Under the pieces are notes generated by a model. The model did not search any database. It saw only the letters and a list, made by a program, of their open reading frames with translations, and was not told where the DNA came from. The position numbers were made by a program, and so were the translations under genes. A stretch of DNA of 38,206 nucleotides, taken from Desulfovirgula sp. Lineage in GTDB: Bacteria > Bacillota > Desulfotomaculia > Desulfotomaculales > Desulfovirgulaceae. The stretch spans positions 1 to 38,206 of the forward strand of contig DYEX01000130.1 of the NCBI GenBank assembly GCA_020725525.1, read 5' to 3'. Below, piece after piece: positions 1-6,823 of the stretch (the stretch's first letter is position 1; every line of letters begins with the position of its first letter).

Positions 1-100
1 CACTCCCGCAATCACTTCCCGAAACCCCTGCCTGATTTTTTGCCGCTTTGCTGATGGTTAAGAGTTCCATAGTATATTGCAACTGCTTTGTTATGTTTTA
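1..100. other. Unassigned left edge
   Basis: No convincing gene is visible in these bases. The ABC ATPase to the right would normally be followed on the minus strand by its FtsX/MacB-type permease, but the minus-strand frame opening at the ATG at 70 reads a hydrophilic stretch (MELLTISKAAKNQ...) unlike a permease N-terminus. The permease may lie beyond the window edge or be lost. Confidence 0.4.
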
Positions 101-802
101 TCAATATTTGTCGGCCTGTTGGTAGCTGCTGCAAACCTCCTCCCTGACCACCGTTCCGTCCAGGAAGTGCAGGATGCGGCCGGCGTAACGGGCGATATCC
201 GGTTCGTGAGTGACGATAATAATGGTGCGGCCTTCCTTGTGCAGTTCCCGGAAAATGGCCATGATTTCGTGGCTGGTCCGGCTGTCCAGATTGCCTGTGG
301 GTTCGTCGGCAAGAATGAGGGGGGGATCGGTAACCAGCGCACGGGCAATAGCCACCCGCTGCTGCTCGCCGCCGGAAAGCTCCGGGGGCTTATGTTGCAG
401 GCGGTGGGCGAGTCCCACCCTGGTGAGCAGTGCTGCCGCCCGCTCCCGCCGTTCTTTGCGCGGCACGCCGGTGTAGGCCAGCGGCAGCTCCACATTGCGC
501 AGGATGTTAAAGCGAGGGAGTAGATTAAAGGTCTGAAAGATAAAGCCGATCCGCCTGTTGCGCAAAACTGCCAGCTCGTCTTCGCTCATGGAGCTTACCT
601 GCCGCCCGTCAAAGCAGTACTCGCCTCCATTGGGTCGTTCCAGGCAACCCAGTATACTTAAAAAAGTGGACTTGCCTGAGCCCGACGGGCCCATCACGGC
701 TACAAATTCATTCCGTTTGATTTCCAAAGTTACATCTTTTAACGCCTGGACCGCCGCCTGGCCTCTACCGTATACCTTGCTTATTCCCGTGAGCTTAATC
801 AC
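101..802 (-). CDS. MacB/LolD-type ABC transporter ATP-binding protein
   Basis: This is an ATPase subunit of the MacB/LolD/FtsE-like ABC class, which powers lipoprotein or peptide export or extracytoplasmic mechanotransmission through an FtsX-fold permease. The 233-residue product has Walker A GPSGSGKS (about 38-45), the Q-loop [10 protein letters not shown], the signature [15 protein letters not shown], Walker [10 protein letters not shown] followed by NLD, and the switch histidine in VTHEPD. I chose the GTG at 802, overlapping the upstream gene's stop in GTGATTAA, because a longer frame to 868 would lie wholly inside that gene and adds only basic filler; translational coupling is likely. It is the third gene of a leftward operon (Yip1, membrane fusion protein, ATPase). 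The permease partner is not in the window. The family is certain; the substrate is unknown. Confidence 0.93.
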   Translation of the reverse strand: MIKLTGISKVYGRGQAAVQALKDVTLEIKRNEFVAVMGPSGSGKSTFLSILGCLERPNGGEYCFDGRQVSSMSEDELAVLRNRRIGFIFQTFNLLPRFNILRNVELPLAYTGVPRKERRERAAALLTRVGLAHRLQHKPPELSGGEQQRVAIARALVTDPPLILADEPTGNLDSRTSHEIMAIFRELHKEGRTIIIVTHEPDIARYAGRILHFLDGTVVREEVCSSYQQADKY

Positions 803-2042
803 TGGCCTTCGCCCCCGCCTGAATTTTACGAACCGGCTGGCCGTCTTTAATGTTTTTGGGGTTAACAACTACCACAGCCCCCGGTTTCAGCCCGGCCAGA
901 ATTTCGGTGTACAGTTCGTTGGAGCGGCCCACCGTCACCGTGCGTTTACGGGCGAGGTTGCCTTTCACTACGAAAACGGCTTTTGTTTTACCTTCGTCAA
1001 GCAGCGCTTCGTTAGGTACCAGGAGGGATTTTCTTGGCTTTACGCGGTGGATGACCACGTCAACAGTAGCTCCGGGCAGAATGTCGTTTCGCTCCATATC
1101 CAGGTATACTCGCACCACGTTTTCCGTTTCATGAATGTTACTTCTGGTTACGGCAGGAGAAACCCGGGAAACTTTTGCCGGCAGGGTTTTACCCGGACTC
1201 CCGGCCCAGTGGACCTCCGCTTCCTGCCCGGCAGCTATGCCGCGGACATCCAGCTCGCTTACTTCGGCCACCACCTTACAGGTATTTCTGTCAATAATGG
1301 TTAATATTATGGTGCCTGATTGCAGGAAGGTTCCCTCCCGGGCCGTCGTGAGAACCACACCGCCAATGGGAGCGATAAGCCGTCCTTTGGCCGCTTCCCG
1401 GCGGGCATTGTCCACGGCCACCCGGGCCTGTTCTACCCGGGCCTGAAGCACTCTAATCTTTTCGTCAATGCTTTTTTGCAGCGCAGTTAAACGCGCCCCG
1501 GCTGATTGCCGGTTTGCTTCGGCCTTGACGTATTCTGTTACGGCTGCCTCCAAATCGGCTTCTGGAACGGCGCCCTGCTCGAACAGGTAGCGGTAGCGTT
1601 CCAATTTTCGACGTGCTTCCTGGACCTGGGCTTCAGCTTCTTTTAGAGCAGCCTCAGCCTGGGCCACTTCAAGGGCAGCCGGGGCTTGTGCCTGGGCCAG
1701 TTCTGCCTCGGCAACGGCGAGGTCCGCCCGGGTTTCCCTGAGCCGTTTCTCCATCTCATCTGTATCCAGTACGCCCAGCAACTGGCCGGCAGCAACATGG
1801 TCGCCATCTTTTACCTTTAAGCTTAATAGCCTGGCAGGAAAAGGAGCCACCACCTCCGCCCGGCGGAAGGCTTCAATCCTGCCTGTGGTCAGGACCTTAT
1901 CCTCAAATATCCTCTCTTCGGCCCGGGCGGTTTTAACCTCTACCGCGGCAGTGCTGGAACCCCGAATAATACTGGCCACCACCACAGCAATCAACAGAGT
2001 GGCACCGGCTATGGCCAGCCAGAGTTTGATGCTGCGCAACAA
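795..2042 (-). CDS. HlyD/MacA-type periplasmic adaptor (membrane fusion) protein
   Basis: This 415-residue protein is an efflux adaptor of the RND/HlyD-MacA family. A single N-terminal membrane anchor (about residues 6-26, LWLAIAGATLLIAVVVASII) precedes a first half-lipoyl/barrel segment, a long alanine- and glutamate-rich coiled coil (about 88-215, with EAEAQVQEARRKLERYRYL-type heptads), the second lipoyl half (LIAPIGGVVLTTAREGTFL), a beta-barrel domain and a C-terminal membrane-proximal domain ending KASD. Firmicute versions of this adaptor link an FtsX-type permease to the cell envelope. It sits 15 bp after the Yip1 gene and overlaps the ATPase start by 8 bp, so all three are probably one transcript. 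The cargo cannot be read from sequence. Confidence 0.92.
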   Translation of the reverse strand: MLRSIKLWLAIAGATLLIAVVVASIIRGSSTAAVEVKTARAEERIFEDKVLTTGRIEAFRRAEVVAPFPARLLSLKVKDGDHVAAGQLLGVLDTDEMEKRLRETRADLAVAEAELAQAQAPAALEVAQAEAALKEAEAQVQEARRKLERYRYLFEQGAVPEADLEAAVTEYVKAEANRQSAGARLTALQKSIDEKIRVLQARVEQARVAVDNARREAAKGRLIAPIGGVVLTTAREGTFLQSGTIILTIIDRNTCKVVAEVSELDVRGIAAGQEAEVHWAGSPGKTLPAKVSRVSPAVTRSNIHETENVVRVYLDMERNDILPGATVDVVIHRVKPRKSLLVPNEALLDEGKTKAVFVVKGNLARKRTVTVGRSNELYTEILAGLKPGAVVVVNPKNIKDGQPVRKIQAGAKASD

Positions 2043-2057
2043 CCTTCTCTCCTTCCT

Positions 2058-2756
2058 CTAGCCGATGCCGGTCGGGGCTTTCCAGAAAGCCAGGGCAGAT
2101 GAGAGCAGGGCAAACAACAGCCAGCACCCGAAGAGGTAGGCGACCGTGCCACCCGGCCGGATCTGCATCGCTGCCGCACCGCCTGTTCCCCAGAGGATCA
2201 GGCTCCACCAGGTAAAGGGGCTGCACTGGGTGAGGAAAGAGTAAATAAAACTTTTTTGGTAGGGTAAGAAGGCGGCCAGGCTGAGGTTTACCTGCTCCAG
2301 GTTTTCCGCCGGTACGACAAGGGCGATGAGAGTTGCTATTATTGTACCGATCAGTATGGGGATGTAGCCGTAAACGGCTACGGCAAAAAGAATTCTGAAG
2401 GGGGTACTTTTAGCACTAAACGCAGAGAACAGTTTCAGCAAAGCGGCGACCACCAGCCAGACGCCCCAGGGAATCACCAGGGCAGAGACAAGACTTCCTG
2501 CAGCGATTACTTTCGGCACCACCGCTCGCATCATCTCTACTTGATCGGGTGGTATGGGGATTGTCCCCTGTTCGATCATCCACAAAACATTAGCCTGAAT
2601 TTTGGGTACCAGAACCAGTGCCAGGAGAAAATTTACTCCGCTGATAAGGAGGGATGATTTGAGGAAGGCTGGTTGCTCAACAATTGCTGCAAAAGCTTTC
2701 CCGGGACTTGTCAAGACTTTAAGCCTCCCGTAGTGTATTTGACCATTTTCACTCAT
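2058..2756 (-). CDS. Yip1-domain multi-pass membrane protein
   Basis: This 232-residue protein has a short cytoplasmic N-terminus containing the hallmark segment LTSPGKAFAAIVEQPAFLKSSLL followed by five likely membrane helices, the pattern of bacterial Yip1/YIF1-type proteins. Members often sit beside ABC efflux operons and may act as accessory membrane components, but no biochemical role is established. The start ATG at 2756 is preceded by GGGAGG and AAGGA. It is the first gene of the leftward operon with the adaptor and ATPase, and an inverted-repeat operator candidate lies just upstream. Family assignment is good; function unknown. Confidence 0.8.
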   Translation of the reverse strand: MSENGQIHYGRLKVLTSPGKAFAAIVEQPAFLKSSLLISGVNFLLALVLVPKIQANVLWMIEQGTIPIPPDQVEMMRAVVPKVIAAGSLVSALVIPWGVWLVVAALLKLFSAFSAKSTPFRILFAVAVYGYIPILIGTIIATLIALVVPAENLEQVNLSLAAFLPYQKSFIYSFLTQCSPFTWWSLILWGTGGAAAMQIRPGGTVAYLFGCWLLFALLSSALAFWKAPTGIG

Positions 2757-2777
2757 TCCTTCTAACCTCCCGGTAAA

Positions 2778-2798
2778 AATGTACTTAGCTAGTACATT
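2778..2798. promoter_or_regulatory. Inverted-repeat operator candidate upstream of the Yip1-adaptor-ABC operon
   Basis: Two perfect 8-bp arms, AATGTACT and AGTACATT, are separated by the 5-bp spacer TAGCT, about 22 bp upstream of the Yip1 start. On the minus strand a possible -10 (TATAAA, about 2808-2813) lies just upstream of it, so a bound repressor would sit in the early transcribed region. The symmetry and size fit a dimeric GntR/YtrA- or MarR-like regulator; no such regulator gene is in the window. Confidence 0.5.
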
Positions 2799-2881
2799 CG
2801 CCAGACTTTTTTATATTCCTCCAAAATTTTCTTATTGTAAGAGACCTTCGTGAAACCAGGGAATATACCCTATCTCGCTGT

Positions 2882-3289
2882 TCAAGATACACCCTCCCCG
2901 TGCGAAATCACATTTGAGGACACTCCCGCCGCTACCGGAGTGCATACTTCTTTCTTTTCCGGCAAACCGGGTTCCCGCCGGCACAGTTCAGTGTAAATGG
3001 CCGCATATATCCCTTTTTTACCAAGTAATTCGGCATGTGTTCCTTGTTCGGCAACCACGCCGTTATCCAACACGATTATGTGACCGGCTATCCTGACGGT
3101 GGATGGCCGGTGCGCAATCACAATAACGGTGGCGGTCTCCTTAAGATCCATGATCGCCTGATGTATGGCGCTCTCCGTTTCCGGGTCCAGGAAGGAGGTG
3201 GGTTCATCCAGAACAACTATTCTGATCAAAAGCGGCAAAAGCAAATCCCCGCGGCTGGCATGAAATATAAATAGAGAACAATAAGTCAC
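2882..3289 (-). pseudogene. C-terminal remnant of an ABC exporter (ATPase end only)
   Basis: The 135-codon frame keeps only the tail of an ABC-exporter nucleotide-binding domain: Walker B and D-loop (VVLDEPTSFLDPETE), the switch histidine in VIAHRPST, and the usual ending IIVLDNGVVAEQGTHAELL. Membrane domain, Walker A and signature motif are absent. Just before Walker B the frame reads an unrelated RGDLLLPLLIR, while another frame there reads PRGFAFAAF, reminiscent of the eroded QRIAIARA segment, which suggests a frameshift in addition to truncation. The apparent GTG start at 3289 overlaps the upstream stop and is probably fortuitous. A functional ABC protein is not possible. Confidence 0.8.
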
Positions 3290-3858
3290 AGTTTTGCTGG
3301 TTGTGCGCCCCTGGCTATAAGTTCCCGGTAGAGATCTTCTACGCCGGGATGCATAAGCACATAGTAACGACCGTCGAACTCCAGCACTACCTCATGGGAC
3401 GATCCGAGATGCCGGAAATACAGCGCTTTTTTGCCATTTTCAAATCTGAACCGGCCGGCAGAAAAACCTGGAAGGCCAATCCCTCCCGTGCGCAGAGTTG
3501 CCTGCCACGATCCTGTGCTTTCTACCAGGGCAATGCGGGTTTTATCCAGCTCTACGATCTCCGGAGATCCAGGATTACCTTTAATCTGCAACTTTCCGTC
3601 TTCCAGTCGCCAGCCCGAACCGGTGTAAAGCAGGGCCATGACCAGGAACGCCGCCAGCCCGGTGGTTAAAATAAACACTTCTACCATCAGTACAGGACGG
3701 AGGTTGGGTGAGATCCCTTTTTTTCGTAATTTCCACACCCGCCACAGCATAAAAAGCAAAGGAAAGCCGAAGACCGCAAGATATAAAAAATAGAAAAAAG
3801 GGTCCACCGGCACGAAAAAGGCCTTAAGTACTTCCCAAAAGCTAAGCTGGTAGGCCAA
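3286..3858 (-). CDS. Membrane protein with a C-terminal PH-like domain
   Basis: The 190-residue product has two membrane helices (about residues 18-40 and 56-80), separated by a short basic loop (WRVWKLRKKG), then a cytosolic beta-rich domain (about 85-175) with the strand pattern and terminal helix (GVEDLYRELIARG) of bacterial PH-like domains. It starts inside the end of the radical SAM remnant (17-bp overlap). It shares the two-helix plus PH layout with the protein at 4151-4762, so the two may be distant relatives that flanked a functional enzyme before its decay. Function is not known. Confidence 0.6.
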   Translation of the reverse strand: MAYQLSFWEVLKAFFVPVDPFFYFLYLAVFGFPLLFMLWRVWKLRKKGISPNLRPVLMVEVFILTTGLAAFLVMALLYTGSGWRLEDGKLQIKGNPGSPEIVELDKTRIALVESTGSWQATLRTGGIGLPGFSAGRFRFENGKKALYFRHLGSSHEVVLEFDGRYYVLMHPGVEDLYRELIARGAQPAKL

Positions 3859-4154
3859 TTTTTCTCACCTCCCACCGCGCGAAAATTTCCTCTTTCCTCG
3901 CCGCCAGAGCGAGCAACTTTTCCCGGCAGGCCGTACCCAGGTAAAAGCAGGCTTCACACCTCCGGTAAAATTTCTTTTCCACCCCCAGTTCGGCCAGTAC
4001 CGCTTCCGGTCCTTCAAGATGCAGCCACCATAACCCGCTGCATAACACCTGCCGCCAGCACTTCCCGGCGCTCCGGTCCGGCAGAGACGGAGCAATGATC
4101 ACAGGAAAAATTGCACCTGTACGTGGTAATAAAAGCCAGAACCTGCGGAATCAT
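3842..4154 (-). pseudogene. Radical SAM protein with internal deletion and frame change
   Basis: A gene starts at the ATG at 4154, overlapping the previous stop as ATGA and preceded by a strong AAGGAGGAG. It reads MIPQVLAFITTYRCNFSC then DHCSVSAGPERR, with the CxxxCxxC cluster motif that binds the SAM-cleaving [4Fe-4S] centre, but hits a stop after about 46 codons. In the next frame (continuous to 3842) the text LWWLHLEGPEAVLAELG ... YRRCEACFYLG resembles the conserved C-terminal end of radical SAM/SPASM-type enzymes. The whole is 313 bp, whereas such genes are about 900-1200 bp. I infer an out-of-frame internal deletion that joined the N-terminal tip to the C-terminal tail. The 86-codon frame from 4102 is only the tail. 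Confidence 0.75.
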
Positions 4155-4762
4155 AATTTTTCTCCTCCTTGATGATTTTGATTTAATTGACGCTTCACTG
4201 CATCGACAAAATGCTCCGGCTCAGCGGGGGAAAGGTAGTATGTCTTGCCATTGGTGGTTTGAATACGTACCATCTGTTTGAGACAAGTAGCGTATACTCC
4301 AACCGTTTTATTATCATCCTCACTAAAAAACAACCCAAAATATCCAAAAAGTCCTGCGTTTGCAAAGACTTTAAATCCTGCATTCAACTTCTCTATTGTT
4401 TTGATAGAGATAATCTGGCTGTAAGGGATGGAAATTGCACCTACTGGCTTTCTAATAATTACCTGTTCTGCACCGATACCATATGCACTAACCGAAGAAA
4501 ACAAATAAGCGATAACATAAATAGCCAATAATACACCACCAATACCCACCATGGTGGAAACCCAATCTCCATTTTTCGCTCCAGCAATAAAGGTTGGTAT
4601 CAGTACGATAACAGGCCCAACTATATATGTAGAAATTCTTATAAAAACATCACGCGGAGCTGTAGTAAACCATTTGATATTGACCAAATACGCCACCTCT
4701 CCCTTGGTGTTTAACAATCCCACATTAAGTACTTCTTCCAAAGCCTTCTCCCCCCTGACCAT
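4151..4762 (-). CDS. PH-domain membrane protein
   Basis: This 203-residue protein has an N-terminal cytosolic segment, two membrane helices (about 43-62 and 71-92), then a bacterial PH-type domain (about 98-190) with the typical core GAISIPYSQIISIKTIEK and IRIQTTNGKTYYLSPAEPE-like strands, and a closing helix (HFVDAVKRQL). Such proteins are thought to be envelope-associated scaffolds; no activity is known. Its last codons overlap the start of the radical SAM remnant (ATGA). The start at 4762 lacks a clear ribosome site; the GTG about 13 codons later (before GLLNTKG) is an alternative. AT content is visibly higher than in the surrounding core genes, suggesting transfer. Confidence 0.7.
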   Translation of the reverse strand: MVRGEKALEEVLNVGLLNTKGEVAYLVNIKWFTTAPRDVFIRISTYIVGPVIVLIPTFIAGAKNGDWVSTMVGIGGVLLAIYVIAYLFSSVSAYGIGAEQVIIRKPVGAISIPYSQIISIKTIEKLNAGFKVFANAGLFGYFGLFFSEDDNKTVGVYATCLKQMVRIQTTNGKTYYLSPAEPEHFVDAVKRQLNQNHQGGEKL

Positions 4763-4926
4763 TACCCGGCCTACCTCAGACTAATCGTTCAGTCTTCACC
4801 CCTTTCATCCCATTGTCTGGATTTGCCTCAATTATAAAAAATTTTCCTCCTGTTGTCGTTTCAAATCGGTAACAATTTGGTTAAGAAAACGTTAACGTAC
4901 GCTCTGAAGAAGGAATTTTCTGCATT

Positions 4927-5346
4927 GTGTCGGAGGGGCTGGAGCTGGGTGCCGATGATTATATTGTCAAGCCCTTTAATTCACTGGAACTGGCGGCCAG
5001 GGTAAAGGCGGTATTTCGCCGCCTTTCGCGTGCCACCGGGGATGTACCTGTCTCTTACGGTGATTTAAAAATCATCCCCTCGACCAGGCAAGTTTACTGG
5101 AAGGGAGCACCTGTTGCGCTGACGCCCAGGGAATACGACCTGCTGCTTTTTTTGGCCCGGAACCCCAACCGGATAATCAGCAGGGAAGAGCTTTTAAACC
5201 ATGTATGGGGTGATAATTATCGGGGAGAGCTCAAAACAGTGGATATATGCGTCAGCAGGCTGAGGGCCAAACTGGAGGACCGGCCGGATAAACCCAGGTT
5301 GATTAAGACCATCCGGGGTGCCGGTTATCTTTTTAAGCCTGACTAA
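4927..5346 (+). pseudogene. OmpR-family response regulator missing most of its receiver domain
   Basis: The 139-codon frame begins abruptly in the last part of a receiver domain (LELGADDYIVKPF, with the conserved lysine of the KPF motif) and continues through a complete OmpR/PhoB winged-helix DNA-binding domain (LTPREYDLLLFLARNPNRI, then GDNYRGELKTVDICVSRLRAKL, ending IRGAGYLF). The phosphorylatable aspartate and the acidic pocket are missing; upstream codons (GIFCIVS) do not continue the family. No histidine kinase follows: the next bases are a hydrogenase fragment. I read this as a 5'-truncated gene. Expression as a free DNA-binding domain cannot be excluded, but no ribosome site precedes the GTG at 4927. 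Confidence 0.8.
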
Positions 5347-5600
5347 AAGGACGGACATTATATTTTGACCACCCGGGAACTGGCCCGGATGATCCGCCAG
5401 GCCGGCATCCGTTTTGATCAGCTGCCCGACGAGGAATTCGCCCAGCCCCCGGGCCTGTCCACGGGAGCCGGGGCCATCTTTGCCGCCATCGGGAGGTCAT
5501 GGAGGCGGCCATCCGCACGGCCTACGCCCTGCTCCAGGAAGTGTCGGCTCGCCTTGGTTACGGGAATTCCGGCACCTGGGGGAATCAAGCATGCCTTACT
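5347..5600 (+). pseudogene. C-terminal remnant of an [FeFe]-hydrogenase large subunit, frameshifted
   Basis: Directly after the response-regulator stop, and in the same frame, the sequence reads ILTTRELARMIRQAGI, then LPDEEFAQPPGLSTGAGAIF, which is the recognisable end of the H-cluster domain of monomeric or NADH-linked [FeFe] hydrogenases. The expected continuation (GVMEAAIRTAYALL) appears only in the next frame from 5493 (EVMEAAIRTAYALLQ), so a one- or two-base indel lies near 5488-5494; homology then fades. The upstream hydrogenase (H-cluster cysteines, Fd domains) is absent. This is a gene fragment left by deletion or rearrangement. Confidence 0.8.
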
Positions 5601-5721
5601 ATAACTCGCAAATAATCGCAAATAATAATCAAAGTGCGATGAAAGGTGAATATTATCCGCTTATGTGCCAATACCGGTCGGAAAGGAAGAAACAGGTCAG
5701 GCCGGGTTTTAGAAAAACGCA

Positions 5722-5750
5722 GGAGGTGCGATCTTTCCGCACCTCCTTTT
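5722..5750 (+). terminator. Rho-independent terminator
   Basis: A perfect 9-bp stem, GGAGGTGCG and CGCACCTCC, with a 7-base loop is followed by TTTT. It closes the remnant zone just before the first toxin-antitoxin promoter. The same hairpin-then-repeat layout recurs at 6383-6434. Confidence 0.75.
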
Positions 5751-5752
5751 AC

Positions 5753-5773
5753 CATTCTCACAAGTGCCTCAGC
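5753..5773 (+). repeat. 21-bp repeat, copy 1 (upstream of RelE-type module)
   Basis: The sequence starting CATTCTCACAAGTGCCT recurs with one difference (20 of 21 identical) at 6414-6434. Here it begins 6 bases after a GC-rich hairpin and covers the -35 region of the toxin-antitoxin promoter. Confidence 0.8.
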
Positions 5774-5786
5774 TTTATGATATAAT
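5758..5786 (+). promoter_or_regulatory. SigA-type promoter of the RelE-type toxin-antitoxin operon
   Basis: A perfect -10 TATAAT (5781-5786) lies 17 bp downstream of a poor -35 (TCACAA, 5758-5763) within the 21-bp repeat. The predicted transcription start is only about 12 bases before the antitoxin ATG, so the mRNA leader is very short. A weak -35 inside a repeated sequence is a plausible autoregulation site. Confidence 0.55.
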
Positions 5787-5804
5787 GGTTTTGAGGTGAT
5801 TCAA

Positions 5805-6035
5805 ATGGAAAACAATTTGGAGAAAGCAACCGGTATTCTGCAAAAGCTTTCTGTGGAAAGCCTGAAAACGGCAATTTCCTTGTTGGAGCTCCTGGCCCTG
5901 AAGGAGGAATTGGAGGCCATGGAGGAAATAAGAAACGATGATGAAATAAATAGGCAAATTAATGAAGCCCGGCAGGCACGCCTCCAGGGGAAAGAAGACG
6001 AGTATATTCCCTGGGAGATGCGTCATAGTGTATGA
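5805..6035 (+). CDS. Antitoxin of a RelE/ParE-type module
   Basis: This is a small 76-residue helical, acidic protein (MENNLEKATGILQKLSVESL, then repeated leucine/glutamate-rich helix LLELLALKEELEAMEEIR) directly upstream of, and overlapping by 8 bp, a RelE-fold toxin. Position and composition mark it as the labile antitoxin; the C-terminal third (INEARQARLQGKEDEYIPW) probably wraps the toxin. It belongs to no antitoxin family that I can name with confidence. The ATG at 5805 is chosen over the GTG at 5796 because GAGGTG (5793-5798) is correctly spaced for the ATG and would be overlapped by the GTG. Confidence 0.75.
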   Translation: MENNLEKATGILQKLSVESLKTAISLLELLALKEELEAMEEIRNDDEINRQINEARQARLQGKEDEYIPWEMRHSV

Positions 6036-6291
6036 TGTCCGGATACATCGGGAGGCTTTGAAATCCTACCGCAGGCTGGATAAGGAATTGCAAATAAAGA
6101 TAGATGAAGCCGTAGAAAAACTAAGGTTAGATCCCTGGCGCAGGGATCTGGATGTGAAAAAACTGCACGGTGAATACAAGGGATATTACCGGTTACGCAT
6201 TGGTGAAGTTCGCTTAATCTATACTATTGACCGGGAAAATGGCCTGGTTTACATCGATGCCCTGGCTCACCGGGGCGGCGCTTACAAATAG
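6028..6291 (+). CDS. RelE/ParE-superfamily toxin
   Basis: This 87-residue basic protein has the compact RelE/ParE fold pattern: N-terminal helices (REALKSYRRLDKELQIKIDEAVEKLR), the RDLDVKKLHGEYKGYYRLRIGEVRLIYTI strand core typical of the family, and a final strand VYIDALAHRGGAYK. RelE members are ribosome-dependent mRNA endonucleases and ParE members poison gyrase; the R/K-rich core with terminal H-R-Y looks RelE-like, but this is not proof. The GTG at 6028 lies inside the antitoxin's last codons, so translation is coupled. An in-frame extension to 5962 would lie wholly in the antitoxin and is unlikely. Confidence 0.85.
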   Translation: MYDVRIHREALKSYRRLDKELQIKIDEAVEKLRLDPWRRDLDVKKLHGEYKGYYRLRIGEVRLIYTIDRENGLVYIDALAHRGGAYK

Positions 6292-6313
6292 TTTTTGTGT
6301 CAGCACCTGCAAG

Positions 6314-6343
6314 AACCGGGCTTTTGCCTGGGTTTTTCTTTTT
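6314..6343 (+). terminator. Probable terminator of the RelE-type module
   Basis: An imperfect stem, AACCGGGC and GCCTGGGTT, with a TTTT loop and one bulge, is followed by the T-rich TTTCTTTTT. It lies 23 bp after the toxin stop. Confidence 0.55.
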
Positions 6344-6382
6344 ATAGCTTTTCCCGGCCTGTCACGGCCCGGTGGTGTGAGA

Positions 6383-6434
6383 GGAGGGGGCTAGCCGCTC
6401 CCTCCTGCTCGATCATTCTCACAAGTGCCTTAGC
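6383..6434 (+). repeat. Hairpin plus 21-bp repeat, copy 2 (upstream of VapBC)
   Basis: A 9-bp hairpin (GGAGGGGGC and GCTCCCTCC, one G-T pair, TAGCC loop, 6383-6405) is followed 8 bases later by the second copy of the repeat starting CATTCTCACAAGTGCCT (6414-6434). The arrangement matches 5722-5773. This copy has no -10 box close behind; the likely VapB promoter is about 50 bp further on. The remaining bases up to 6481 contain another GC-rich inverted repeat (GAAGC...GCTTC). Confidence 0.7.
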
Positions 6435-6481
6435 GCTTCCGCCGGGCTTAGTGAAGCAGCCCGGCTGGCCGGGTGCGCTTC

Positions 6482-6510
6482 TTGACCAGGTTAGCTGGTT
6501 AAGTTATACT
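6482..6510 (+). promoter_or_regulatory. SigA-type promoter of vapBC
   Basis: TTGACC (6482-6487) and TATACT (6505-6510) are separated by 17 bp, a good vegetative promoter. It lies 35 bp before the antitoxin ATG. Confidence 0.7.
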
Positions 6511-6544
6511 TGTTTTAGAATGGTATTACGCATGGAGGATTTGT

Positions 6545-6823
6545 ATGTCTTATATCGCCACTATATCCTCGAAAGGTTGGGTGGTTATACCCAGGGAGCT
6601 TCGCGAACGGTACGGAATCCGTCCCGGGGGAAAGGTGCTTTTTACAGAAAGCGAAAGCGGTCTAACCATCGTGCCGTTACCCGAAGACCCAATCAAATCA
6701 TTCAAGGGTATTTTTAAAGAATATCCCCTGGTGGATGAATTACTGGAAGCCCGAAAGGAAGAGGTCGCTCGTGAAGAATTACGTACTGGACAGTTACGCG
6801 ATACTGGCGTACTTCCAGAATGA
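6545..6823 (+). CDS. VapB-type antitoxin, AbrB/SpoVT swapped-hairpin DNA-binding family
   Basis: The 92-residue protein opens with the AbrB/MazE-like domain (SYIATISSKGWVVIPRELRERYGIRPGGKVLF, residues 2-34), which forms a dimeric swapped-hairpin barrel that binds DNA. The rest (about 45-80) is an acidic tail that would bind the toxin (KEYPLVDELLEARKEEVARE). GGAGG at 6534-6538 sits 6 bases before the ATG. The gene overlaps the PIN-domain toxin by 53 bp, so the two are translationally coupled and the antitoxin should autorepress the promoter at 6482-6510. Confidence 0.9.
   Translation: MSYIATISSKGWVVIPRELRERYGIRPGGKVLFTESESGLTIVPLPEDPIKSFKGIFKEYPLVDELLEARKEEVAREELRTGQLRDTGVLPE

Noticed and set aside
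1-70. Start of a permease on the minus strand (ATG at 70)
   Set aside because: The predicted residues are hydrophilic and not FtsX/MacB-like, and there is no ribosome site.
3842-4102. Separate 86-codon hypothetical gene
   Set aside because: Its ATG lies inside the radical SAM N-terminus in another frame; only the C-terminal half is meaningful and belongs to the deleted radical SAM gene.
5962-6027. Longer start for the RelE-type toxin (22 extra codons)
   Set aside because: The extension lies entirely within the antitoxin in another frame and adds no RelE-like residues; GTG 6028 gives the normal length.
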